Origin: UBA6522 sp965237785
GTDB taxonomy: Bacteria > Pseudomonadota > Gammaproteobacteria > Steroidobacterales > Rariloculaceae
Length of the DNA: 64,000 nt
Assembly (NCBI GenBank): GCA_965237785.1
Contig: OZ250159.1
Location: forward strand, 2,046,001 to 2,110,000
Direction: 5' to 3'
Below the pieces are notes generated by a model. The model worked only from the letters and a program-made list of their open reading frames with translations. It was not told the DNA's origin and did no database searches. Below, piece by piece: positions 24,904 to 34,971 of this stretch; the first letter of the stretch is position 1; each line of letters starts with the position of its first letter. Made by a program: the position numbers and the translations under genes.

Positions 24904-25221
24904 AGTGACTCCTCTTCTCGCAGCCCCCTGCTTCGGGGGTTCTTCTCCGACTGCCCAACGCGGACCCTGACCCTACGACGACCGCTTCCGAGCTCATCGG
25001 TTCGAAACGGTGTCGAATTGAGTGGCCAAGATCATAGCGCACAATGTCCACTCGCTAAAATGCCGGGCGCCATGACCGGACCGGATATTTCGGCGAGCCT
25101 CTGCTGAGGCTGCGGCGCATACACCTCGGAGGACTGCCCGATCTACCTGGAGTACACACCGTCACGACCTGTATGGGCGTACAATCGGCCCGGAACAACG
25201 ATACGAACCGCAGGAGGAATC
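24904..25221. promoter_or_regulatory. Divergent intergenic region with possible promoters on both strands
   Basis: No gene is seen. Rightward, TACAAT (25180-25185) is a possible -10 for the DUF6152 gene. Leftward, TATGAT (25036-25031) could serve the truncated gene. The -35 boxes are poor in both. A short stem ccccctgcttcggggg (about 24925-24940) falls in the 5' leader of the leftward transcript. Confidence 0.35.
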
Positions 25222-26232
25222 ATGAAAACCTTAGTCGCTGCATGGATCTTGATTGCTCTGCCGATCGTTGCCGGAGCTCATCATTCCCGCGCCGAGTTCT
25301 CGAATGATGTCCTGGAGATCGAAGGCGAAATCGTCGAGGTGGGCTGGAATAATCCGCACCCCGTCATTACGGTGAAGACCGTGGACGACGCAGGACTGGA
25401 GAAAAATTGGAAGGTCGAATCCTGGCAGTCCGCCAACTCGCTGGACCGCAGGGGCGTGCCCGGTGGAGAGCTGTTTCAGGTCGGCGATCGCGTCACGGCG
25501 GCCGGACGGGCGTCCATGCGCCGCCCGGCCTTTTTTCTGGGGACCAACGTACGGCTCGCGGACGGCAGCGAGATCATTTTGCGGCCCCAGGGCGAACCGC
25601 ATTTTGGCGGGCCAATCGTTGGAAGTGTCGAAAGCCCGAGTAGTGGCAACCTCGTCGCGGTCGCGGAAGAGCCACAGGGGATCTTTCGCATCTGGACCTT
25701 CGAAAGCCGCGAGGTCGTGCCGGGCGAACTCCCCTTGACCGCGGCCGCCGCTGAAAAGGCGTCGTCATTCGACGAGTTGCGGGATCATCCTCAGTGGAAT
25801 TGCCAGCTTGAGGGCATGCCCCTGGTGATGGATTCGAATTACCCTATCGAGTTCGTGGATCAGGGCGGCACAATCGGTCTGCGTCTCGAACGGACCGGCG
25901 CAACTCGCACGTTTCACATGACTGCCGCCGAAAACGCGGATAACCGGATGCCCGGCCCGATGGGGTATTCCGTGGGACATTGGGACGGAAACACCCTGGT
26001 GGTGATGACCAACAAGATCGACTATGCCTACTTCGACGATGATGGCACGCCCCAAACCGAATCCGTTGAAATTGTCGAGCGGTTTACGCTGGACAACGAC
26101 CGGGGCACGCTCCAGTGGACAGCGACGGTCACGGATCCTGCCACGTTCACGACGCCGGTGACGATTCTGACCAGTTGGCGCTGGGTGCCGGGGGAAGTGA
26201 TAAAGCCCTGGAACTGTGCGGTATTCGAGTGA
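25222..26232 (+). CDS. DUF6152-family exported protein
   Basis: 336 residues with a signal peptide (cleavage near VAGA-HH). The mature protein begins HHSRAEF, then EIEGEIVEVGWNNPHPVITV, the core of DUF6152 proteins. The C-terminal half (VGHWDGNTLVVMTNKIDYAYFDD, WTATVTDPATFTTPVTILTSWRWVPG) matches the long form of the family common in marine gammaproteobacteria. Role unknown, envelope location likely. Start supported by AGGAGG 5 nt upstream. Confidence 0.7.
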   Translation: MKTLVAAWILIALPIVAGAHHSRAEFSNDVLEIEGEIVEVGWNNPHPVITVKTVDDAGLEKNWKVESWQSANSLDRRGVPGGELFQVGDRVTAAGRASMRRPAFFLGTNVRLADGSEIILRPQGEPHFGGPIVGSVESPSSGNLVAVAEEPQGIFRIWTFESREVVPGELPLTAAAAEKASSFDELRDHPQWNCQLEGMPLVMDSNYPIEFVDQGGTIGLRLERTGATRTFHMTAAENADNRMPGPMGYSVGHWDGNTLVVMTNKIDYAYFDDDGTPQTESVEIVERFTLDNDRGTLQWTATVTDPATFTTPVTILTSWRWVPGEVIKPWNCAVFE

Positions 26233-26405
26233 CCGGAGCCTGTTCAATCAGGTTCAGCGGCTGGGTCTCGATGTCTCCACCATGGTGCCGATACACGGTC
26301 AACCCGCGCCGTGGGGCAATTTCCTTGAATTGGCCGGATTACAGGACGAAGAGTTCTGATTCCCCGGTAAATTCATATAAAGCCCGCAGATTTATTGCGA
26401 GCCTA

Positions 26406-26435
26406 CGGACAGTGTTTGCGAGCAAATACTGTCCG
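26406..26435. repeat. 30-bp inverted repeat between convergent genes
   Basis: CGGACAGTGTTT and AAATACTGTCCG form a near-perfect stem around GCGAGC, extended outwards by GCGAG (26397-26401) and CTCGC (26443-26447). It lies between the DUF6152 and tilS ends and could act as a bidirectional terminator, though there is no T tract. Confidence 0.55.
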
Positions 26436-26472
26436 CAGCAGCCTCGCTACGCACATCGGTGGGATCCGCGGG

Positions 26473-27801
26473 TCAAACAAGCGGTGGGTGGTCGGTCCAG
26501 CGAACCTGCCACGCGCCTTCGGAATCCGTGATCCCTTCCACTGCAGCGGAAACCCACAGATCCCCGACGGCGACCAGCTGGTTACTCCGATAAAGCAGCG
26601 GAATCCGCGTTCTTAGCCAAGGCGGCACGCCTGCCTCCTGCAACCACTTCTTGAGCGGCCGGCTGTGGGACCGCCGCAGCGGCTTGAATCGCTCCCCACC
26701 CATGCGGAAGCGGATACGGAACCCTTCGGCAGCCCAGGCCGCCGGCAACCCGGGCCCGGTGCCTGGTACCAGGCTAACCTTCCCCTCGGGGCCGGACCAG
26801 GACTCGTATCGGCTGATCGGACCAGAATATCCATCCGCCGACCCGGGGCACAATGGTGGGAACAGGTAAAGTCGACCCCGGTAAGTCCGCGCCTCGGCGC
26901 CCGGCCACTGGACCCGGGTCCGGGCGTCCGGGCGCTGCACGTCGAGCGCCTTCAGCAGCGTAGCCATCTGCCGGGAGTCCGGAACCGGCAGGCCCACGCG
27001 ACCAATCAAGTGACGCAACAGATTTCTCCGCCGTGGAGGAGATATTTCAAGTAACGCCGCACAGCGGATACAGGCGGGATTGTCGATGGCCTGCGCGTCG
27101 GATCCGGCGATATCCTCAAGGATCTCGTGGGCATCGGCCATCTGCCGAGCCGCGCGCCCGACAGTCCGCTCAGCCGCCGGCCAACGGGACTTCATACGCG
27201 GCGCCAGTTCCGCCCGTACGAAGTTGCGATCAAAGCGAAGGTCGCGGTTCGAGGGATCCTCGATCCATTCCAGTTCCCATGCCCGGGCCACCTCAAGAAT
27301 CTCATCTCGGGGAACGCGCAACAACGGTCGCGCCAAATACCCTGAACCGAATTCGTAACCCCCGGCGATGCCGCGTAACCCCTTGACCCCGCTTCCCCGT
27401 AGCAACCGCAACAAGATGGTCTCAAGCTGATCATCGGCGTGGTGAGCCGTCAGCAACGTCTCTCCCGGGGCCATGAGTTCCGCGAGCATGCCGTAGCGAA
27501 CCTCTCGCGCTCGCGCCTCGAGGCTCTGTCCCGGCGCCTCCGCCACCGGGCACCGCCGACTTTCGTACCCGACCCCCAGCGAGTCCGCGACGGACCGGCA
27601 ATGGCGTTCCCACGATGCCGATTCGGGGTGCAGTCCATGGTCGATATGCAGTGCGCGCAACGGCTGCCGAGGCGTCAGCCGTTGAAGCGCCGCCAGCAGT
27701 ACGGTGGAATCCATGCCACCGCTGAAAGCGACGGCGTAGCGGTGGGCCGTGTTCGGCAATTCGGCCAGACGCCGCCCGAGATTGTCCAGTAATCGTTCCA
27801 T
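26473..27801 (-). CDS. tilS: tRNA(Ile)-lysidine synthase
   Basis: 442 residues. It attaches lysine to C34 of tRNA-Ile(CAU) so that AUA is read as Ile. The PP-loop VAFSGGMDSTVLL is near residue 25, followed by ALHIDHGLHPES and TAHHADDQLETILLRLLRGSG. Central and C-terminal TilS substrate domains are present. It ends the accA-tilS part of the long operon; pyrG normally follows closely but here lies 6.7 kb further. Confidence 0.94.
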   Translation of the reverse strand: MERLLDNLGRRLAELPNTAHRYAVAFSGGMDSTVLLAALQRLTPRQPLRALHIDHGLHPESASWERHCRSVADSLGVGYESRRCPVAEAPGQSLEARAREVRYGMLAELMAPGETLLTAHHADDQLETILLRLLRGSGVKGLRGIAGGYEFGSGYLARPLLRVPRDEILEVARAWELEWIEDPSNRDLRFDRNFVRAELAPRMKSRWPAAERTVGRAARQMADAHEILEDIAGSDAQAIDNPACIRCAALLEISPPRRRNLLRHLIGRVGLPVPDSRQMATLLKALDVQRPDARTRVQWPGAEARTYRGRLYLFPPLCPGSADGYSGPISRYESWSGPEGKVSLVPGTGPGLPAAWAAEGFRIRFRMGGERFKPLRRSHSRPLKKWLQEAGVPPWLRTRIPLLYRSNQLVAVGDLWVSAAVEGITDSEGAWQVRWTDHPPLV

Positions 27802-27833
27802 GGCATGGGCGCTGCCGGCGCACCGTCCGCGGC

Positions 27834-28793
27834 TCAGCCTTCCTTGTACGTCCCGTAGCTCGCAAGTCGGTGACGCCGCTTCGCGATCAGATCATCGGTC
27901 GAAAGTAGTTGCAGATCGTTGAGTGCTTGCAACAGGGAATTCTTGAGCACTTCGGTCATGGCCTGAACGTCACGGTGTGCCCCACCGAGCGGCTCCGGGA
28001 TCACCTCATCGACAAGACCGAGCTTGTTCAACCGCTCGGCGGTGATTCCCATGGCCTCGGCCGCGGCGGCCGCCTTTTCAGTGCTCTTCCACAGAATGGA
28101 CGCGCAGCCTTCGGGGGAAATCACGGAGTAAATCGCGTACTGAAGCATCAGAATGCGGTCGGCCACGCCGATAGCCAGCGCGCCCCCGGAACCGCCTTCG
28201 CCGATCACCAGACTCACGATGGGAATCTTGAGACCGGCCATCACCCACAGATTGCGCGCGATCGCCTCGCTTTGTCCGCGCTCCTCCGCGCCCACGCCCG
28301 GGTAAGCCCCGGGTGTATCGATGAACGTGATCAGCGGCATGTTGAACTTTTCGGCCAGGCGCATCAGCCGCAGCGCCTTGCGATAGCCCTCCGGACTCGC
28401 CATGCCGTAGTTGCGTCGGACCCGCTCCTTGGTATCCCGGCCCTTCTGATGGCCCAGCAGCACCACCGGCTGGCCTTCCAGGCGCGCCAGACCGCCCACC
28501 ATTGACGGATCGTCGGCGTACATCCGGTCCCCGTGCAATTCCTGGAAGTCCGAGAAACACCGCGCAACATAGTCCAGCGTATACGGCCGCTGGGGGTGGC
28601 GAGCGAGATGGGCGATCTGCCAGGACGACAGATTGGAGAAAATCTGGCGCGTGAGCGTCTCGCTCTTGCGGCGCAAGCGCGAGATCTCTTCGGTGATGTT
28701 GAACTCCGAGTCATCCCCAACGAACTTGAGTTCGTCGATTTTCGCCTCGAGTTCGGCGATGGGTTGTTCGAAATCCAGAAAGTTCAGATCCAT
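27834..28793 (-). CDS. accA: Acetyl-CoA carboxylase carboxyltransferase subunit alpha
   Basis: 319 residues, normal length. With AccD it transfers CO2 from biotin to acetyl-CoA. LDFEQPIAELEAKIDEL at the N-terminus, RPYTLDYVARCFSDFQELHGDR, TFIDTPGAYPGVGAEERGQSEAIA and IGEGGSGGALAIGV are diagnostic. Starts 31 bp after dnaE. Confidence 0.97.
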   Translation of the reverse strand: MDLNFLDFEQPIAELEAKIDELKFVGDDSEFNITEEISRLRRKSETLTRQIFSNLSSWQIAHLARHPQRPYTLDYVARCFSDFQELHGDRMYADDPSMVGGLARLEGQPVVLLGHQKGRDTKERVRRNYGMASPEGYRKALRLMRLAEKFNMPLITFIDTPGAYPGVGAEERGQSEAIARNLWVMAGLKIPIVSLVIGEGGSGGALAIGVADRILMLQYAIYSVISPEGCASILWKSTEKAAAAAEAMGITAERLNKLGLVDEVIPEPLGGAHRDVQAMTEVLKNSLLQALNDLQLLSTDDLIAKRRHRLASYGTYKEG

Positions 28794-28824
28794 CGGGGGA
28801 CCATACCCCCAAGGCAGGAGCGCC

Positions 28825-31800
28825 TCAAGCGAATTGCTTCGGGTAGTGGATCGAGTAACGATCCGCTCCCAGTAGCGCTCCCAGGCGTTCGCGCAATTCC
28901 CTCGTGACGCGAACCGCCCAGCGATCCCCGAAGGTCAGGAGCACGCTCGCTGCCGGACCGGTGTACTCGACACAGACCTCGCACTCGCCGTGGGCATAGG
29001 GTTCGAGGGTTTTCTTGAGTGCGTCCACCAAGTCGGGCCCGTTCCCCGCCGTTGGCCAGCGGATCGTCAAGCGGCGGGCGAACGCTTCAATGGCCTCATC
29101 CACGGAACGGATTTTTCGCGCAGTCAGCCGCCATGCATGGATAAAATCATCGAATTTCAACTGGCCCTCGACCACGAGCATCGCATCCTTTGTCACCAGG
29201 TGCCGGCACCGGTCAAATACGTCGTCAAAAAGGGTAACTTCAATCCGATCGGTGTCGTCGTCCAGCGTCAGGGACAATCGCCCCCCGCGTCGTTGCATAT
29301 CGAGTACCAACCCGGCAACGGCAACCGTGCGCGCGGCTCCGCCACCCTCGGCGGGCAAGGAGGCGGCCAACTGGCCGATTCGCCCGTTGGTGAAGTGGCT
29401 GCAGTGCTCGGCGTAGTCCTCAAACGGGTGCCCGGTCAGGTATAAACCAAGACTCTCGCGCTCGCCGCGGAGTCGCTGCTGCGCGGTCCAGTCCGAAACA
29501 GGCGTGATCAACTCCTCGAAGTCCCGCGTGGAGTCTCGTTCCGCGAACAGCGCTTCCTGTCCGGCTGCCTTCGCGTGCCCGGAGTGCACGGCAAGTTTTA
29601 GTGCGGTGGGCACGGCGGCCATCAGCGTGGCTCGATTCTGCCCCAAGCCGTCCGCGGCTCCCGAACGAATGAACGCCTCGAGCACGCGGCGGTTCATGCG
29701 CTGTTGATCCGCTCGGCTGCAAAGATCGAGCAGGCTGCCATAGGGGCCGTTGCGTTCCCGCTCGATCACCAGGGCATCGACCATACTCTCACCCACCCCC
29801 TTGATGGCCCCAAGCCCGTAGGCGATCGTGCGATCGTCGGTGACCGTAAACCGGTATTGCGACCGGTTGACGTCGGGAACTTCCAATTGAATACCCTGTT
29901 GCCTGCAGTCGTCCTTGAGACCCACCAGTTTGTCCGTATCGTCCATATCGGCCGTGAGCACCGCCGCCATGAATGCCGCCGGATGGTGGGCTTTCAACCA
30001 CGCTGTCTGGTATGCGATCAGCGCGTAGGCCGCCGAATGCGACTTGTTGAATCCGTAACCCGCAAACTTCTCCATCAGGCCGAACAATGTATCCGCCACC
30101 CTGGCGTCGATACCGTTATCCGCCGCACCCGCCAGAAAGACCGCCCTCTGCTGAGCCATTTCCGCGGGTTTCTTCTTCCCCATGGCCCGGCGTAGCAGAT
30201 CGGCGCCGCCGAGGGAGTAGCCGGCAATGACCTGGGCGATCTGCATCACCTGCTCCTGATACAGGATCACGCCGTAGGTCGGCTTCAGAATCGGCTCGAG
30301 GCTGGGGTGGAAGTAGTCCACGGGCGCCGTGTTGGTGCCGTGCTTGCGGTTGATGAAGTCATCCACCATCCCCGATTGCAGGGGACCCGGCCTGAATAGC
30401 GCCAGCACCGCGACCAGATCGCCGAACCGGTCTGGCTGAAGACGTTTGATCAGGTCCTTCATTCCCCGGGACTCCAGTTGGAATACACCGGTGGTCTGAC
30501 AGCGTCCGAGCAGGTCGTAGGTCCGCGGGTCGTCCATGGGGATGTGCGCCGGATTCAGAGGTTCCAGCCCGTCCGCTTCGCGTCGCCGATTGATGGACCG
30601 GAAGGCGCGATCGATGATCGTCAACGTCTTGAGGCCCAGAAAGTCGAACTTGACCAAGCCCATGGCCTCGACATCGTCCTTGTCCAACTGCGTCAACGAG
30701 TTGCTGTCCGGATCGACATAGAGCGGCATGAACTCCGTCAGCGGCCGCGGCGCGATCACCACGCCGCCGGCGTGAGTCCCGGCATTGCGAGCCACCCCCT
30801 CGAGTTGCCTGGCCAGTTCGATGAACTCTCTGACGTCATCCTCGGCGTCGTAGAGCGCCTTCAGCTCCTTGTCGCTGTCCAACGCCATTTGCAGGGTGAT
30901 ACCCGGCGGTCTCGATGGGATCAGTTTGGCGATACGGTCAACATAGCCATACGGCATTCCCAAGGTACGGCCGACGTCCCTGACCACGGCCTTGGCAGCC
31001 ATCGTCCCGAACGTGATGATCTGGGAAACCTGCTCCGTGCCGTAACGTTCGGCGACGTAGTTGATCACTCTGTCCCGGCCCTCGATACAGAAGTCGATGT
31101 CGAAGTCCGGCATCGAGACGCGCTCCGGATTGAGGAAGCGCTCGAACAGCAGATCGTGCTCCAATGGGTCGAGATCGGTAATCCCCAACGCGAAGGCCAC
31201 CAGCGACCCCGCGCCCGAGCCCCTGCCGGGGCCGACCGGAATTTTCTGCCGGCGCGCCCAGCGGATGAAGTCCGCGACGATCAGGAAGTACCCTTCGAAC
31301 TCCATTTCGCAGATAACACCCAACTCGCTATCCAACCGCTGCTTGTACTCCTCAAACGGAATCTTCAGGGCCGCGCTCCGCGTCAAACCGCGCTCCTTCA
31401 GCCCGCCAAGCGTCATGTCCCTGAGGTAGGCTGCCGCCGTCTGCCCAGCCGGCACCTGGAATTCCGGCAGGCAGGGTCTTCCCAAATCCAGTTCGAAGCT
31501 GCACCGTCGGGCAATCTCCACGCTGTTCAACAGCGCCTCCGGCAAATCGCTGAAGAGTTCCTCCATGTCGGCCGGCGACTTGAGGTACTGGTTCTCCGTA
31601 TATTCCCGCGGGCGTTCCGAATCGTTCAGGGTCCGTCCCTGGTGGATACACACGCGGGCGTCGTGGGCCCTGAATTCGTCCCGGTCAAGGAATCGCACGT
31701 CGTTGGTAGCGACGACCGGAACCTGGTGCTCGCCGGCGAGTCGGACAGCCCGGTCCAGATATTCCTGTTCTTCCGGCCGCCCGACACGATGCACTTCGAT

Positions 31801-32298
31801 ATAAAACCGACGCGGAAACCGCCGCAACCAATCGTCCAGCACGCTTGCCGCCCGCTCGGGCTTGGCCCCGAGCAGCGTGCGGCCGACCTCGCCGAATTGC
31901 CCGCCGGAGAGCGCGATCAAACCTTCGAGCGCGTCCGGTTCAAGCCATTGCCTGAGCACCAGCGGCCGGCCGCGCCACTGGCCTTTGGAGTACGCCGAAC
32001 TCAACAGACGGCTCAAGTTTCGAAACCCCACGGCATTGGTGCACAACAGCGTCATGCGCGTGGGCGCGGTGTCGTCCGGCGTCGCACCGATCCAGGCATC
32101 CGCACCGACCAACGGTTTGATACCGCGCCGCACGGCCGCCTTGAAAAATTTCACCGCGGCGAAGACGTTGTTGTGGTCGGTCAGGGCGACGGCCGGCATT
32201 CTGTTTTTCCGCACTTCATCCACGAACTGCGGGATGCGCACCAGTCCGTCCACGAGGGAGTATTCGCTGTGAACGTTCAGGTGGACGAAACCGATCAT
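28825..32298 (-). CDS. dnaE: DNA polymerase III subunit alpha
   Basis: 1157 residues, full length for DnaE1. The PHP domain begins FVHLNVHSEYSLVDGLV. The palm carries the catalytic acids in PDFDIDFCIEGRDRVI (near residue 400). GPGRGSGAGSLVAF, FGYNKSHSA-type AGYGFNKSHSAAYA and a C-terminal OB fold (VAGLVLDMQRRGGRLSLTLDDD) follow. It is the replicative polymerase subunit. Start overlaps the rnhB stop (ATGA). Confidence 0.97.
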   Translation of the reverse strand: MIGFVHLNVHSEYSLVDGLVRIPQFVDEVRKNRMPAVALTDHNNVFAAVKFFKAAVRRGIKPLVGADAWIGATPDDTAPTRMTLLCTNAVGFRNLSRLLSSAYSKGQWRGRPLVLRQWLEPDALEGLIALSGGQFGEVGRTLLGAKPERAASVLDDWLRRFPRRFYIEVHRVGRPEEQEYLDRAVRLAGEHQVPVVATNDVRFLDRDEFRAHDARVCIHQGRTLNDSERPREYTENQYLKSPADMEELFSDLPEALLNSVEIARRCSFELDLGRPCLPEFQVPAGQTAAAYLRDMTLGGLKERGLTRSAALKIPFEEYKQRLDSELGVICEMEFEGYFLIVADFIRWARRQKIPVGPGRGSGAGSLVAFALGITDLDPLEHDLLFERFLNPERVSMPDFDIDFCIEGRDRVINYVAERYGTEQVSQIITFGTMAAKAVVRDVGRTLGMPYGYVDRIAKLIPSRPPGITLQMALDSDKELKALYDAEDDVREFIELARQLEGVARNAGTHAGGVVIAPRPLTEFMPLYVDPDSNSLTQLDKDDVEAMGLVKFDFLGLKTLTIIDRAFRSINRRREADGLEPLNPAHIPMDDPRTYDLLGRCQTTGVFQLESRGMKDLIKRLQPDRFGDLVAVLALFRPGPLQSGMVDDFINRKHGTNTAPVDYFHPSLEPILKPTYGVILYQEQVMQIAQVIAGYSLGGADLLRRAMGKKKPAEMAQQRAVFLAGAADNGIDARVADTLFGLMEKFAGYGFNKSHSAAYALIAYQTAWLKAHHPAAFMAAVLTADMDDTDKLVGLKDDCRQQGIQLEVPDVNRSQYRFTVTDDRTIAYGLGAIKGVGESMVDALVIERERNGPYGSLLDLCSRADQQRMNRRVLEAFIRSGAADGLGQNRATLMAAVPTALKLAVHSGHAKAAGQEALFAERDSTRDFEELITPVSDWTAQQRLRGERESLGLYLTGHPFEDYAEHCSHFTNGRIGQLAASLPAEGGGAARTVAVAGLVLDMQRRGGRLSLTLDDDTDRIEVTLFDDVFDRCRHLVTKDAMLVVEGQLKFDDFIHAWRLTARKIRSVDEAIEAFARRLTIRWPTAGNGPDLVDALKKTLEPYAHGECEVCVEYTGPAASVLLTFGDRWAVRVTRELRERLGALLGADRYSIHYPKQFA

Positions 32299-32963
32299 GG
32301 ACCGACCGACCCCTGTAACACGCCGGGATCGGTCGCCGGCACGGTCGCACGATCACCTTGACGCGCGAGGGATACCTTGCGCACGGGCGCGAAGCTCATG
32401 CGGTGGATGGCACACGGGCCGCAACGTCTCAGAGCTTCCAGGTGTAGCGCCGTCGGATAACCCTTGTTGGTATCGAACCCATATTCGGGATGGCGCCGGT
32501 GCCAAAGGCGCATCAGGCGATCGCGACAGACTTTGGCGAGAATCGAAGCGGCGCTGATCGCGGGGATCAGCCGGTCACCCCCCACCACCGACTCCGCGGA
32601 GACAGGTTCGTTACCTGAAAAACGGGGAACCTGAGCGCCGTCCACCTGAACCAGATCCGGTGTCATCCCCAGCCCGGCGACCGCCCGCTCCATCGCCCGC
32701 AGCGTCGCCTGGAGGATGTTCACGTCATCGATCTCCTCCGGCGTCGCCGAGGCCACCGCGAATGCCCGCGCGCGCCGCCGGATTGCAGTCGCCAACCGCT
32801 CCCGCTGCCGGTGACTCAAGAGTTTGGAGTCCTTCAGCCCTTCGATGTAGCGGTCTTCGTGAAGTACGACCACGGCAGCCACCACGGGGCCGGCGAGCGA
32901 TCCCCGCCCAGCTTCATCAACACCGGCCACCACGGCCCTTTCACCGGCTACACGCTGCTCCAT
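32295..32963 (-). CDS. rnhB: Ribonuclease HII
   Basis: 222 residues. VAGVDEAGRGSLAGPVVAAVV carries the first two catalytic acids, with VDGAQVP and AASILAKVCRD later. It cuts RNA at RNA-DNA junctions and removes misincorporated ribonucleotides. It lies between lpxB (3-bp gap) and dnaE (4-bp overlap), the order of E. coli. Confidence 0.95.
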   Translation of the reverse strand: MEQRVAGERAVVAGVDEAGRGSLAGPVVAAVVVLHEDRYIEGLKDSKLLSHRQRERLATAIRRRARAFAVASATPEEIDDVNILQATLRAMERAVAGLGMTPDLVQVDGAQVPRFSGNEPVSAESVVGGDRLIPAISAASILAKVCRDRLMRLWHRRHPEYGFDTNKGYPTALHLEALRRCGPCAIHRMSFAPVRKVSLARQGDRATVPATDPGVLQGSVGP

Positions 32964-32966
32964 GGA

Positions 32967-34136
32967 CTAAATCGGACTCGTTCTCAACAGTTCCAGTACG
33001 GCACTGGCGGCCCGCTCGCTGGCATTGCATCGCAATTGCTCGTGGATGGACCGAAACACATCGTACCAGCCGCTATCCTTGCCGTCGCCGCGCCCGCCGT
33101 CAAGGTAGGATTCGACCGCGGGACCAAGTACCTCGGCACGCACCTCACCCTGCAGAAATTCCGGCACGACTCCGGTGCCGGCCAGCAGGTTCGGCAGGGA
33201 AAAATGCTCGAGTCGATGCATTCCCAGGAACCTGATCAGCCGATGGGTTACCGCGGAAACGATATAGGCAACCACCATCGGCCGCTTCGTCAGCAGGGTT
33301 TCCAGGCTGGCCGTTCCCGACGCGGTCAACACCACGTCCGCGGCGGCCATTACCTCGCGGGCTCGGCCGATGTGGACCTCCAGCGGCGGATCGAGACGGC
33401 TGGCGTGTACCTTTTGCAGGAACATCGCCGCGGTGCTCTCGTTGGCCAATCCGGCGATGATCTGAAGTTCCGGCCGTCGGTCTTGCAGCCAACGCGCGGT
33501 GTCGAGAAACGGCGTAGCCAAGCGCGCGATTTCCGACCCGCGACTGCCGGGTAATAGCGCGAGGCAAGGCTGCTCGGCGTCGAGCCCCAATGCCGCCCTG
33601 GCTTCGGCCGCGCTGGTCTCCATCGGAACCTCATCCGCCAGCGGATGGCCGACGAACCGGGCGCTCACTCCGTGGGCATCGTAAAACGCGGACTCGAAGG
33701 GCAGCAGGCACAGCACCTGATCCGCGGCGTTGCGAACACTGGCGACTCGGGACTGCCGCCAAGCCCAAACCTGGGGACTGACGTACTGGACCGTTGGCAC
33801 CGCGGACCGCTTCAGCGCGGCTTCCAGGGGCAGGTTGAAATCCGGCGAATCGATACCGACGAATACATCGAGGTCGGCCGCCAAAAAACGTTGCAGGAGG
33901 TCCCTGCGCAAACGCAGCAGTCGCGGCAAGTGCCGCAAAACCTCCGCCAGCCCCATCACCGACAGTTCCTCAACACGGTACCACGGCTCGCACCCCGCCG
34001 AGACCATCCGAGGGCCCGCGACACCCATGAACCGCGCATCGGGCAATCGGTCCCTGATGGCAGCGATCAACCCGCCGCCGAGCGTGTCGCCCGATGCCTC
34101 ACCCGCCACCAGCCCGATATGCGGACCAGCCCGCAT
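32967..34136 (-). CDS. lpxB: Lipid-A-disaccharide synthase
   Basis: 389 residues, GT19 family. IGLVAGEASGDTLGGGLIAAI, FVGIDSPDFNLPLE, YVSPQVWAWRQSRV and LLPGSRGSEIARL are signature stretches. It joins UDP-diacylglucosamine and lipid X on the inner face of the inner membrane. It follows lpxA after 64 bp. Confidence 0.95.
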   Translation of the reverse strand: MRAGPHIGLVAGEASGDTLGGGLIAAIRDRLPDARFMGVAGPRMVSAGCEPWYRVEELSVMGLAEVLRHLPRLLRLRRDLLQRFLAADLDVFVGIDSPDFNLPLEAALKRSAVPTVQYVSPQVWAWRQSRVASVRNAADQVLCLLPFESAFYDAHGVSARFVGHPLADEVPMETSAAEARAALGLDAEQPCLALLPGSRGSEIARLATPFLDTARWLQDRRPELQIIAGLANESTAAMFLQKVHASRLDPPLEVHIGRAREVMAAADVVLTASGTASLETLLTKRPMVVAYIVSAVTHRLIRFLGMHRLEHFSLPNLLAGTGVVPEFLQGEVRAEVLGPAVESYLDGGRGDGKDSGWYDVFRSIHEQLRCNASERAASAVLELLRTSPI

Positions 34137-34200
34137 CGCTTACCAAGATCCTGCCGCGGTCGCCGACTCGCTCACGACGAAAATCGGTGAGCGATCCAGG

Positions 34201-34971
34201 CTAGCGAATGAGGCCACGGGAACCTTCGGTCAGGGAGTCGACCAACACGCGAAGCTCATTGTGAGTCTCGGCCCGCCGCCGGAGAAGTTCCAGCGCTTCA
34301 TCCAAATTGCGTCCCTGCCTGTAAATTGTCTTGTAGGCCTCGCGGACACAGCTTATTTGCTCGGCGCCAAATCCGCGGCGCCGCAGGCCTTCGGCGTTGA
34401 TGCCCCTGGGTACGGCCGGCCGGCCGGCGGCGGTGATATAAGCAGGAATGTCCCGGGTCACGGAGGTGTACAAGCCGGTCAACGAGTGGGCCCCGATGTG
34501 GCAATACTGATGCACTGCGGTAAATCCCCCGAGAATTGCCCAATCGCCGACGTGCACGTGTCCGGCCAGGTTCGCATTGTTGGCCAACACGGTCCGATTG
34601 CCGACAACGCAGTCGTGCGCGATGTGAGCGTACGCCATGATCCAGTTGTCATCCCCCACACGCGTCGTGCCGGTGTCCTGAATCGTGCCGCGATTGATCG
34701 TGCAGTATTCGCGGATGGTATTGCGGTCCCCGATGACCAGTGTCGTGGATTCGCCCGCATATTTCTTGTCCTGTGGGTCATCGCCGATGGATGCGAATTG
34801 AAAAATGCGGTTGTCCTCGCCGATGGCGCACGGCCCCTTCAGCACAACGTGAGACTCGACCCGCGTACCGCGGCCGATCTCCACGTCCGGACCGATGATA
34901 CTGAAGGGCCCAACCGACACGCTCTCGTGAAGGCGTGCATGGCGGGAAACCTGAGCGCGCGGATCGATCAC
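34201..34971 (-). CDS. lpxA: UDP-N-acetylglucosamine O-acyltransferase
   Basis: 256 residues of left-handed beta-helix hexapeptide repeats, then an alpha-helical C-terminus (RRRGFGAEQISCVREAYKTIYR). The catalytic His is in AYAHIAHDCVVGN. It performs the first step of lipid A synthesis. The GTG start at 34971 overlaps the fabZ stop (TTGTGA). A longer open frame extends back through fabZ and is not the gene. Confidence 0.95.
   Translation of the reverse strand: MIDPRAQVSRHARLHESVSVGPFSIIGPDVEIGRGTRVESHVVLKGPCAIGEDNRIFQFASIGDDPQDKKYAGESTTLVIGDRNTIREYCTINRGTIQDTGTTRVGDDNWIMAYAHIAHDCVVGNRTVLANNANLAGHVHVGDWAILGGFTAVHQYCHIGAHSLTGLYTSVTRDIPAYITAAGRPAVPRGINAEGLRRRGFGAEQISCVREAYKTIYRQGRNLDEALELLRRRAETHNELRVLVDSLTEGSRGLIR

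Noticed and set aside
30478..32361. 627-residue plus-strand open frame opposite dnaE
   Set aside because: GC-rich antisense shadow of dnaE with no recognisable domain.
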